Below the pieces are notes generated by a model, which saw nothing but the letters and a program-made list of their open reading frames with translations, had not been told where the DNA came from and ran no database searches. A stretch of 64,000 nucleotides of DNA from Treponema sp. C6A8 (GTDB lineage Bacteria > Spirochaetota > Spirochaetia > Treponematales > Treponemataceae). Each line of letters begins with the position of its first letter. Positions within the stretch are counted from its first letter, which is position 1. The stretch spans positions 124,001-188,000 of the forward strand of contig NZ_JHVB01000005.1 of NCBI RefSeq assembly GCF_000619925.1, given 5' to 3'. The translations under genes and the position numbers were made by a program. Positions 39,880 through 47,195 of the stretch are shown here, piece after piece.

Positions 39880-41196
39880 ATGTTGTTTAATTTGATAAAC
39901 CAGGAAAAATTATCTACTCCTCACGGTCGTTCAGAACTGATTGCGTTTTTTACGACTTTTTTTGCCCTTATTTACCATATTGCGGTTCTGATTATTTTTG
40001 GAGTTCTTCATGTTTATCCAATGTTTTTCTTCAATATTTTCAGCGTCAGTCTTTTTACTGTTCTTTTGATTCTGATTCCAAAACACCAGTCCTATGTCCT
40101 TCTTTATCTGATTGCCTCAGTTGAGGTTACGATTCATCAGATTTTTGCGGAATACTGCCTGGGCTCTTACACAAGTTTTAAATTTTTTATCTTTTTGATA
40201 GGAACCCTTCCTTATCTTATTTTTGAGAAAGATTTTAAGATTTCGGCTGTTTTTACTGCGATTACGACTCTTATTTTCTTCACCCTCTGCTTTGTTCACT
40301 TTCAGACAAGATATATTCAGCATCCTAATGTTCTGCTTTCCTTCCGCATGGTGAATGTCATTCTAAGTCTTACAATGATCATCGTTGTAATTTTGCTTTA
40401 TACCTACGTCGTCCATACGGTGGAAGAGGAATTAAAAAAGCACGGCGATAATCTTGAAAAGGAAATTCGTCTTGCGGCTTTTATTCAGCAGAACTTTTAC
40501 AGGCATGATAATGTAGAAATTGAAGGCTGGGAAATTGCTTATTATAACCGTCCTCTGGCTGGTGTAAGCGGCGACCTTTACGATTTTTATGAAACAAATG
40601 ACGGCGTAAAAGGCCTTGGTATTTTTGATGTTTCCGGTCACGGAATTTCCAGTGGTCTTGTTACAATGCTTGTAAAAAACATCATTCAGCAGGAATTCAA
40701 CAATCTGAAGGATCTGGAACTCTGGGAAGTAATGAATACCATCAATGACAGGGTAATTGCAGAAAAGGGAAAGATTCAGAATTATCTGACTGGAATTTTA
40801 ATCCGCATAAAAGGCAATCAGCTGGAAATTGTAAATGCGGGCCATCCTTATCCTATTGTTTACAGAAAGCAGAACGAAAAAGCCTCCTTTATAGAAAAGG
40901 CTGGTGAATATCCTGGCGGCTCAATTGGTATTGCGGGCTTCCCGGTTTATTATTATTCTCAGTTTGTGACTTTTGCAAGGGGCGATGAAATCGTTCTTTA
41001 TACAGATGGAATTTCTGATTCTGAAAACCATGAGGGCGAGCGTTTTATTACCAGGGCTTTTATGGAACAGATTGATGCAACCGCCCTGCTTCCGGTCAAT
41101 GAGCAGGTAAAGGCAATCAACCGTTATTTGAAGCAGTTCCGTTCCGGTAAGGAAATCAATGACGACATGACTATGATTATTATGAGGAAGAAATAG
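39880..41196 (+). CDS. Membrane SpoIIE/PP2C-type serine phosphatase
   Basis: The start is taken as ATG 39880 (438 residues); an upstream reading frame exists but overlaps the divergent methyltransferase. Six membrane helices span about residues 20-190, followed by a short coiled linker (TVEEELKKHGDNLEKEIRLA). The SpoIIE domain has RPLAGVSGDLYDFYETNDGV (metal Asp), LGIFDVSGHGISSGLVTMLV, ILIRIKGNQLEIVNAGHPYP, DEIVLYTDGISDSEN and EINDDMTMIIMRK. These phosphatases act on STAS anti-sigma antagonists; a STAS protein is encoded at 50.4 kb. A -10-like TAAAAT (39863-39868) lies 11 bp before the ATG. Confidence 0.87.
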   Translation: MLFNLINQEKLSTPHGRSELIAFFTTFFALIYHIAVLIIFGVLHVYPMFFFNIFSVSLFTVLLILIPKHQSYVLLYLIASVEVTIHQIFAEYCLGSYTSFKFFIFLIGTLPYLIFEKDFKISAVFTAITTLIFFTLCFVHFQTRYIQHPNVLLSFRMVNVILSLTMIIVVILLYTYVVHTVEEELKKHGDNLEKEIRLAAFIQQNFYRHDNVEIEGWEIAYYNRPLAGVSGDLYDFYETNDGVKGLGIFDVSGHGISSGLVTMLVKNIIQQEFNNLKDLELWEVMNTINDRVIAEKGKIQNYLTGILIRIKGNQLEIVNAGHPYPIVYRKQNEKASFIEKAGEYPGGSIGIAGFPVYYYSQFVTFARGDEIVLYTDGISDSENHEGERFITRAFMEQIDATALLPVNEQVKAINRYLKQFRSGKEINDDMTMIIMRKK

Positions 41197-41198
41197 AT

Positions 41199-41289
41199 TA
41201 TCGGGTCAAGCCCGATAATGACAGGGTGTCAGCAGTATGATGACAGGATGTCGGCAGGATTATGACAGGAAGTCAGTTCAATAATGACA
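41199..41289 (+). repeat. Hairpin followed by short tandem repeats
   Basis: ATTATCGGG/CCCGATAAT (41199-41221) forms a strong stem. Then three to four ~22-bp degenerate units begin ATGACAGG(A/G)-GTC, near 41218, 41240 and 41262. It lies between the convergent SpoIIE and PII-like genes. Confidence 0.65.
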
Positions 41290-41952
41290 TCAGTTTTTTC
41301 CCAGCAGGGTGAAGTCGTGGGCCTTGCTGCAGAAAATAATTCCGCTGCCAGCCTTCTGCATGCATGGAAGGTCTTTTATAGCCTGGACGATATTGTCGGC
41401 GTTTTCTGACGGCACGACAATCATCAATAGGTCTTTTTCCGGCACAATCTCCATTCCAAGGAATTTAGCGTCGCCTTCTTTTGCAGTTCCGCGCGCGCTC
41501 AAAATCGTGCCGCCACCAGCGCCAGCCTTTCTTGCTGCTGCCATTGCGTCGTCTGCATAGCCTTTATTTACGATTACGTTTACAACAGTGTATTTCATTT
41601 CTTCACCTTCCTTGTCCTTGCTGACAGCCTTTTCTGCCCCGGTAAAATCCCCGGTACTTCCTGCCTTGATAAAATCGCCTATATTTATGCTGAACAATAC
41701 GCCGAAGCTTTTTTTCTTATTTTCCGTGCCCGCAATTATTTCCTTGCGGACATCTTCATAAATTGAGTCGTCTACAATTACGTAAGCAATATCTTTAGAA
41801 GTATCACCAAGTCCCAGAAGCTGAATGATATTGCTCTGCGCCGTGCCGCGGGCCATCATAATCGTGCCGCCGCCAGCTCCTTTTGCCGCCGCCGCGCTGG
41901 TAATCAGCTCGCCGCAGTCATGGGGAACAATGCTTACAATCAGTTTAAACAT
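41290..41952 (-). CDS. Tandem PII-like regulatory protein
   Basis: The 220-residue protein consists of two related PII-like halves. Half 1 is MFKLIVSIVPHDCGELITSA followed by AAAKGAGGGTIMMARGTAQS. Half 2 is YTVVNVIVNKGYADDAMAAA followed by RKAGAGGGTILSARGTAKEG. The repeated GAGGGTI-ARGTA is the PII phosphate/ligand-loop region. It starts 8 bp inside the DUF1538 transporter gene, so it likely senses a nucleotide or small ligand and gates that transporter (inference from the known pairing of PII-like proteins with their transporters). Confidence 0.8.
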   Translation of the reverse strand: MFKLIVSIVPHDCGELITSAAAAKGAGGGTIMMARGTAQSNIIQLLGLGDTSKDIAYVIVDDSIYEDVRKEIIAGTENKKKSFGVLFSINIGDFIKAGSTGDFTGAEKAVSKDKEGEEMKYTVVNVIVNKGYADDAMAAARKAGAGGGTILSARGTAKEGDAKFLGMEIVPEKDLLMIVVPSENADNIVQAIKDLPCMQKAGSGIIFCSKAHDFTLLGKN

Positions 41953-43477
41953 TCTGAACCACTCCTTCTGTACGTTTTTGCTTCATTTTAAATACAATTC
42001 CCATAATCTGAATTGCAATCAAAGGCATCATGGCAACCAGGGCAATCACCCCGAAAGATTCACTTTCGCCCGAACCGCCGTTGGCCGCTCCAATCGTAAA
42101 GGAAAGCACAAAAGTGGAAGTAAGCGGTCCCGACGCAACTCCACCCGAGTCAAAGGCAATGCCGGAAAACATAGTCGGGCAGAAAATCATCAAAAGCATG
42201 GCAAGGGCGTAACCCGGAATAAGCACCGTCTTCAAACTGAATCCGTTTACGGCCCGCCAGAGGGCAATTCCAATCGCAATCGCAGTTCCCACCGAAAGAA
42301 AAACAAGCAGCATCTTTCGTTTAATTGTACCGCCCGAAACCTGCTCAACCTGCTCGCTTAAAACCCAGACTGCCGGCTCAGCGCAAACGATAATTGCCCC
42401 AAGAATAAGGCCCGTTACAATCAAAAGTACGTACCAGCCGCCGCCAAAGTTCATCGCGTTCTGTCCCAAAATCCTGCCAAGTTCCGCCCCAGCCTGTGAG
42501 AATCCGCCGTGGACACCATGCAGAAAAATTATCAGCCCGGCAAAAGAGTAAATAAAACCAATCACGATTCTTGTCACCTGCCGCGCCGTCATTTTCAAAA
42601 GCCAGAGCTGGAAAATTACAAAAAGCGCAAATATCGGCAGAATAGAAAGCAGGGCCTCGTGAAAGATTTCTCTAAACAAAGATGAAACGGTGGCGGCCGC
42701 AAACTGAGCTGCCACGCCGTCCCCCACAATCTCCCCGCCGCTTTCTGCAAGGTAAGCAGCCGCCCCCGCTGCAGTCTCCCAGCCTGAGGAAGAATTTAAG
42801 CTTATAATTCCATAAATCAAAACGGCCAGTACAGGTCCAATGCTTGCAATTCCTGTAAGTCCAAAGCTTGAGTTTTCGTCTTTAGAAGTCATAACGCGGG
42901 CAACACCAATTCCCAGTGACATGATAAAAGGCACCGTCATAGGGCCGGTTGTCGCTCCCCCAGAATCAAAGGCGATTCCGATAAAAGCGTTTGGAACAAA
43001 AAATGAAACCGCAAAAAGCATTATGTAGGAAATTAAAAGCGTAATTTTAAGTGAAAGCTTTAAAACCGTGCGCAAAAGGCCAATCATAATGAAAATGCCC
43101 ACGCCGATTGCAATTGAAAAAGTGAAAATATTTTTGTTTACAAAGGAAAAAACGCCTTTTACCTGGTCACTGAAAACCTGAATGTCAGGTTCAGCCGCCG
43201 TTACAATAAAACCGATTACAAAGGCTGTTATCAAAAGAAGGGGCAGGCTCTTTTTTGCCGTCAGCGCTGCGCCCGAACGTTCGCCCATGGGCTGAATGCT
43301 AAGGTCAACGCCGAGCAAAAAGAGGGTAAGCCCGAAAATCAAAAGCAGGCCGCTTATCACAAAGCGGACAAGAAAAAGTTTTTCAAGCGGAGCAACTGTG
43401 AGTCCCAGAGCCAGTACAATCAGAATGACCGGCAGAACTGAGACCGCTGTTTCTTTGAATTTCGCAAGAATATTCAT
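41945..43477 (-). CDS. DUF1538 family membrane transporter-like protein (duplicated)
   Basis: The 510-residue, ~12-14-segment protein is built of two homologous halves. Each holds the DUF1538 signature: AFDSGGATTGPMTVPFIMSL in the first and AFDSGGVASGPLTSTFVLSF in the second, each preceded by an AEPDIQV or AEPAVWV-type motif (TAAEPDIQVFSDQVKGV; VCAEPAVWVLSEQVEQV). The internal symmetry suggests an inverted or direct repeat transporter. The substrate is unknown. The gene is translationally coupled to the PII-like gene. Confidence 0.85.
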   Translation of the reverse strand: MNILAKFKETAVSVLPVILIVLALGLTVAPLEKLFLVRFVISGLLLIFGLTLFLLGVDLSIQPMGERSGAALTAKKSLPLLLITAFVIGFIVTAAEPDIQVFSDQVKGVFSFVNKNIFTFSIAIGVGIFIMIGLLRTVLKLSLKITLLISYIMLFAVSFFVPNAFIGIAFDSGGATTGPMTVPFIMSLGIGVARVMTSKDENSSFGLTGIASIGPVLAVLIYGIISLNSSSGWETAAGAAAYLAESGGEIVGDGVAAQFAAATVSSLFREIFHEALLSILPIFALFVIFQLWLLKMTARQVTRIVIGFIYSFAGLIIFLHGVHGGFSQAGAELGRILGQNAMNFGGGWYVLLIVTGLILGAIIVCAEPAVWVLSEQVEQVSGGTIKRKMLLVFLSVGTAIAIGIALWRAVNGFSLKTVLIPGYALAMLLMIFCPTMFSGIAFDSGGVASGPLTSTFVLSFTIGAANGGSGESESFGVIALVAMMPLIAIQIMGIVFKMKQKRTEGVVQNV

Positions 43478-43485
43478 CTATATTA

Positions 43486-44187
43486 TTAGAGAAGTTTTAT
43501 AAGCTCCAGTACAAGCTGAGCGCTGCATTCAGCGGCAGAATCTTCATTGAAGTTGTAAGTATTTTCTCCGGCATCATCTGCCATATCGCTCATACAGCGG
43601 AGAATAAGGAAAGGCACTTTGTTTAATGTGCAGGCGTGGGCAATTGCAGCGCCTTCCATTTCTACACAAAGAGGATTGAAAACTTCCTTAATCTTATTTT
43701 TTACGCCTGTATCAGAAATAAACTGGTCGCCGGAAGCAATTCTTCCTTTAAGGATTTTATGCTCGCCTGCAAATTTTGTGTTTGCAAAAGCTTTTACAGC
43801 AGCATCTGCCATTGCAGGGTCTGCCTTGAATTCCGGTTCCATGCCCGGAACCTGGCCTGGCTTATAGCCGAAGAATTCAATGTTCATATCGTGGTAAACA
43901 GCTTCTGTAGATGCAACAAAGTCGAATACTTTAAGTCCGCCGCCTGTTGCGCCGGCAATACCTGTGTTGATGATTTTGTCAGTGCCGAATTTAAGTGCCA
44001 GTGCCTGAGCGCAAAGTGCTGCATTTACCTTACCAACACCGCTGCGTACAATTACAAGATTTTTGCCGTTAATTGTACCTTCATAAAATGTAAGTCCTGC
44101 ATAATCTGTGCTTACAGGATTTTCAAGTTTTGAACGGAGCATTTTTACTTCTGTTTCCATTGCTCCAATGATGCCTATTTTTGCCAT
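43486..44187 (-). CDS. mtnN: 5'-methylthioadenosine/S-adenosylhomocysteine nucleosidase
   Basis: The 233-residue protein begins KIGIIGAMETEVKML (catalytic Glu region). It has VRSGVGKVNAALCAQALALK, NTGIAGATGGGLKVFDFVAS, ASGDQFI, CVEMEGAAIAHACTLNKVPF and LRCMSDMADD (catalytic Asp). It cleaves MTA and SAH to recycle adenine and thio-sugars. The start overlaps the stop of the upstream gene by one base. The C-terminal ADDAGENTYNFNEDSAAECS is the usual closing helix. Confidence 0.95.
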   Translation of the reverse strand: MAKIGIIGAMETEVKMLRSKLENPVSTDYAGLTFYEGTINGKNLVIVRSGVGKVNAALCAQALALKFGTDKIINTGIAGATGGGLKVFDFVASTEAVYHDMNIEFFGYKPGQVPGMEPEFKADPAMADAAVKAFANTKFAGEHKILKGRIASGDQFISDTGVKNKIKEVFNPLCVEMEGAAIAHACTLNKVPFLILRCMSDMADDAGENTYNFNEDSAAECSAQLVLELIKLL

Positions 44188-44564
44188 TATTTCTTCCTCT
44201 TAATAAATTTGTAGTGTTCAATAGTAGTATCTAGCAGTTTTCCGCTTAAATCAAATTTTGTTACGATAAATTTCATTGTGTATTTGTAGGCGAAAAATCC
44301 GAGAACCAGGCCTACAAAAAACAAAATGAAGAAAGAAAGCTGAAGGATTGTTGGGCCGCTTTCATTATCAATTTTAATGACCTTAAACATAATCATAAGG
44401 TCTGACCAGAGAAGAATACAAAGAATAATCAGAGTTTCTACTATCTGAATCAAAGTTGAAGCAAGTACAAAAATATTTGAAGCGCGCTGCTTTTTGCGGT
44501 ATTCAATTTTGTCGTGCTTGCGGCGTTCAAGTTCTTCCGGTGAAAAATCAGCATTTTCTATCAT
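44187..44564 (-). CDS. Small two-helix membrane protein
   Basis: The 125-residue protein is coupled by one-base overlaps to lspA upstream and mtnN downstream. A charged N-terminus (DFSPEELERRKHDKIEYRKK) precedes two hydrophobic segments (about residues 30-55 and 72-95) and a basic tail (IEHYKFIKRKK). No family is recognised. Confidence 0.7.
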   Translation of the reverse strand: MIENADFSPEELERRKHDKIEYRKKQRASNIFVLASTLIQIVETLIILCILLWSDLMIMFKVIKIDNESGPTILQLSFFILFFVGLVLGFFAYKYTMKFIVTKFDLSGKLLDTTIEHYKFIKRKK

Positions 44565-45076
44565 TATTTACCTTCCTTTTTTGTAAAAACAAATGATGCA
44601 AAAAGTAATATTCCGCATACTACAACTGCGGCATCTGCAACGTTGAAAGTCGGCCAGCGCTGCAAGCCGAAAAGTCCGTAGAATTTTACGTCAATAAAAT
44701 CAATTACGCCTTCTGAGCGGAAAATGCGGTCAATAATGTTGCCGAGTCCTCCGCCTGCAATTCCCATGATTGTCCAGCGCTGAAGCTGGGTAAAATCCTT
44801 GTTGCGGAAGTAAACGCGGATAACAATTATTACAACCAAAAGCGGCATCAAAGAAAATACAATCTGACGCAGGCTCTGTCCCCAGCCGGCTCCAAGACTG
44901 AAGGCTACACCCTTATTTGCTACGTGAATTATGCGGAGAAAATCTCCAAAAAACTGTGCTCCGATTGTGTAAGGCGGAATGTTTGCAACAATCAACGCCT
45001 TTGTAATCTGATCTAAAATAATTACAAGCAGGGCAAGTGAAAGCGGTATAAGTTTATTTTTTAATTCTTTTGTCAT
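44564..45076 (-). CDS. lspA: Lipoprotein signal peptidase (signal peptidase II)
   Basis: The 170-residue protein has four membrane helices. LspA motifs: LDQITKALIVANIPP, RIIHVANKGVAFSLGAGWGQ, GGGLGNIIDRIFRSEGVIDF (first catalytic Asp) and WPTFNVADAAVVVCG (second catalytic Asp). It trims prolipoproteins at the lipobox, which fits the many lipoproteins encoded here. Co-directional with and just downstream of nif3. Confidence 0.95.
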   Translation of the reverse strand: MTKELKNKLIPLSLALLVIILDQITKALIVANIPPYTIGAQFFGDFLRIIHVANKGVAFSLGAGWGQSLRQIVFSLMPLLVVIIVIRVYFRNKDFTQLQRWTIMGIAGGGLGNIIDRIFRSEGVIDFIDVKFYGLFGLQRWPTFNVADAAVVVCGILLFASFVFTKKEGK

Positions 45077-45106
45077 AGTGTAAATATAACCTCTTTTTGC
45101 TTTACT

Positions 45107-45880
45107 TTAAAGTTTTGTCGGCAAGTCGATGAAGATACATTCAATGCCGGTCTCTTTTTCAAGCTTTTCCTTTACAAGATTTACGCCAAGTGTTTCTGTC
45201 TGATAGTGGCCGCCGGAAATCATATTGATTCCGCACTCTTCAACATAGTGGTAAAGCTCATGACTTGTTTCTCCGGTGATGTAGGCATCAAGACCAAGTT
45301 CGATGGCCGCTTCTACATCTTCGGTGGCGCCGCCAGAGCAGACTCCGACCGTGCGGATTTCCTTTTTACCAAAGGGAAGTATTGCAAGCGGCTTTTCGCC
45401 AGGAGCAAGAACCTTTTCTGCCAGCTCTTCTACTGTAAGGGGCGCCGGCAATTCTCCCCAAAGTCCAATTTCCATCCCGCGCCATTCAGCGAACCTCTGA
45501 ACCTTATCAAGGTTCAGTCCGATACGCGCCGCAAGGCCAGCGTTGTTTCCGTAAGGAATGTTGGCATCCAGCGGAATGTGATAGCCGATAAGGGCTAAAT
45601 CATTCTTTATAAAGGTTGAAATCCGCTTGTAAAAACTTCCTGTGATTGTCTGGCAGCCGCCCCAGAAAAGTCCGTGGTGAACAAAAAGAACGTCTGCTCC
45701 GGCTTCTGCGGCAAGGCGGGCAGTTGCTTCGCAGGCGTCTACTGCAAAGGCAACCTTTTTTATTTCTTTTTTATCCGGTTCGCTGTTTTGAATCTGAATT
45801 CCGTTGAGCGAAATATCCCGGCTGAAATCTTCTTTTTTAAGGAATGAATTAAAATAATCATTCAGCTGGTTTAAGGTCAT
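45107..45880 (-). CDS. Nif3/DUF34-family dinuclear-metal protein
   Basis: The start is ATG 45880 (AAGGAG upstream), giving 257 residues; the longer frame adds a non-conserved tail of the preceding gene. Motifs: MTLNQLNDYFNSFLKKEDFS, DVLFVHHGLFWGG (metal His pair), LIGYHIPLDANIPYGNNAGL, VGVCSGGATEDVEAAIELGL, AYITGETSHELYHYVEECGI and SGGHYQTETLGV. The family forms toroidal hexamers with two metals; GTP cyclohydrolase-like activity has been proposed for some members, but the role is unsettled. Confidence 0.92.
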   Translation of the reverse strand: MTLNQLNDYFNSFLKKEDFSRDISLNGIQIQNSEPDKKEIKKVAFAVDACEATARLAAEAGADVLFVHHGLFWGGCQTITGSFYKRISTFIKNDLALIGYHIPLDANIPYGNNAGLAARIGLNLDKVQRFAEWRGMEIGLWGELPAPLTVEELAEKVLAPGEKPLAILPFGKKEIRTVGVCSGGATEDVEAAIELGLDAYITGETSHELYHYVEECGINMISGGHYQTETLGVNLVKEKLEKETGIECIFIDLPTKL

Positions 45881-46961
45881 TAAGTTTCTCCTTTGTAAGA
45901 ATTGCAGCTCGCTTTGAGTTTTCGCCTTTTTTGTCGCGGTCAACTTCAAAAATTGCTGCCAGAAGAGGATCTGTGTAGTCTACAAAACCGTAGCCCGGTG
46001 TCTTGTAAACGGAAGAATCAAGTTCATTCATATAGAAAAGACCTGCAACCTGTTCAGGGTGGGTTTTCTGGAAATCCTGAATTGCAGTGTTTGCAAGAAA
46101 ATCGCTGGCAAGAATGTATTTTGTGTCAGCAGGAAATTTCTGGCTCAAAAGCTTAAAAACGGCATTGCATTCAAGGGAATAATTGTAGGTGTAAAATTCT
46201 GTCTGTGAGTTGAATTTGAATTTATCGTGCAGGCTTGAAGCTACCATTCCAAAGCGGCGGAAGCATCTTCTGTCAAAGAAATTGTGGAGCCAGAGACTGT
46301 CGGCGGTGTTTATGTCCGAGCTGATAACTGTATAGCCAAGCTCTGCCAGCTGAAGGAAGTAAGGCACGTAATGGTAGGTTTCCGCTCTTTTATCCGGAAA
46401 GAATAGAATGACCGGCGATTGTGTTTGATTTTGCGAGTTAATGACTGCATAATCCCCCGGCGCCGAAGGCGATTTCTCCTCTTTTTTAAATGTATAAAGG
46501 GTAAGGTTAGTTTTCTGTAAGGCAGTTGCCTCAATAAATCCGCCTCTGAAATCTCCGTTGTATCGCTCGGTTGTTATTTTTATGTCCGGGGCATTTTTAT
46601 TTACGTGGCGGTTTGTAAGCGGTGTCGAAGGGGCAAAATAAAGCAGAAAGGCAAGGCTTGCAATGCTTACCAGGGTTGTGGAAATTGCCCAGATGTACAT
46701 ACGGACGGTGTAGTGGTCAACGTAGAGGCGCTCGAAATATCGGTAGAGGGCGTGGAAGTTTGAAAGCAGAACCAGAAGGGCGAGCACGAACCCCAGGCCT
46801 GTAAAAATATCAAAGCCCCAGGAAACAATCTGAAAAATGGAAAGGATAAAGGCGACTGGTGAAAGCAGTACAATGGAATCTTTGCGCTGTTCTACAAAAA
46901 AAACGCGGCCGTTGGTTATAAGCAATAGTAAGAAGATTAGGAATTCACCGGAAGTTTTCAT
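45858..46961 (-). CDS. Uncharacterised membrane protein with alpha/beta-hydrolase-like outer domain
   Basis: The start is ATG 46961 (367 residues); upstream in-frame codons are translated element A6. Four hydrophobic segments lie in the first ~125 residues (GEFLIFLLLLITNGRVFFVE; VAFILSIFQIVSWGFDIFTG; LGFVLALLVLLSNFHALYRY; STTLVSIASLAFLLYFAPST). The rest may be an alpha/beta fold: SPVILFFPDKRAETYHYVPY, FLQLAELGYTVISSDIN, LASDFLANTAIQDFQKTHPE, GLFYMNELDSS. The nucleophile elbow GxSxG is not evident (LASDFLAN sits there), so activity is doubtful. Its end overlaps nif3 by 23 bp. Its family is not recognised. Confidence 0.7.
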   Translation of the reverse strand: MKTSGEFLIFLLLLITNGRVFFVEQRKDSIVLLSPVAFILSIFQIVSWGFDIFTGLGFVLALLVLLSNFHALYRYFERLYVDHYTVRMYIWAISTTLVSIASLAFLLYFAPSTPLTNRHVNKNAPDIKITTERYNGDFRGGFIEATALQKTNLTLYTFKKEEKSPSAPGDYAVINSQNQTQSPVILFFPDKRAETYHYVPYFLQLAELGYTVISSDINTADSLWLHNFFDRRCFRRFGMVASSLHDKFKFNSQTEFYTYNYSLECNAVFKLLSQKFPADTKYILASDFLANTAIQDFQKTHPEQVAGLFYMNELDSSVYKTPGYGFVDYTDPLLAAIFEVDRDKKGENSKRAAILTKEKLNDLKPAE

Positions 46962-47004
46962 AAGTACATAATATAGTAAATGATTAAAAGCGACTACTAA
47001 AAAT

Positions 47005-47142
47005 GCTTCCGGTCGCAGAGCCTGCTTCAAAACCGCGCAATAATGCGCTACACGTTGTTTGTGGTTTAGAAACTATTTGACTGGCCGCTTTCGCGACCGC
47101 CACAAACAAAGTGTTTTTGAATCACGCTCTGCTCCCTTGCGC
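47005..47142 (-). repeat. Dispersed GNRA-capped cruciform element, copy A6
   Basis: A 138-bp copy in the divergent gap between the membrane-protein operon and dnaX. It is the most divergent copy, but the stems are kept: middle TTGTTTGTGG/CCACAAACAA, inner GGTCGC-GAAA-GCGGCC (one G-U), third GCGCA-TTAT-TGCGC. The element strand reads away from dnaX. Confidence 0.85.
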
Positions 47143-47161
47143 ATTTTTTAAATACTTCTCT

Positions 47162-47189
47162 TTGCACCTTTTAGAAATTACTCTATAAT
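47162..47189 (+). promoter_or_regulatory. dnaX promoter positioned for a leaderless transcript
   Basis: TATAAT (47184-47189) is followed by exactly six bases and then the dnaX ATG (47196). A -35 is weak (TTGCAC at 47162-47167, 16-bp spacer). There is no purine-rich ribosome-binding site before the ATG. Confidence 0.6.
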
Positions 47190-47195
47190 GAATTC

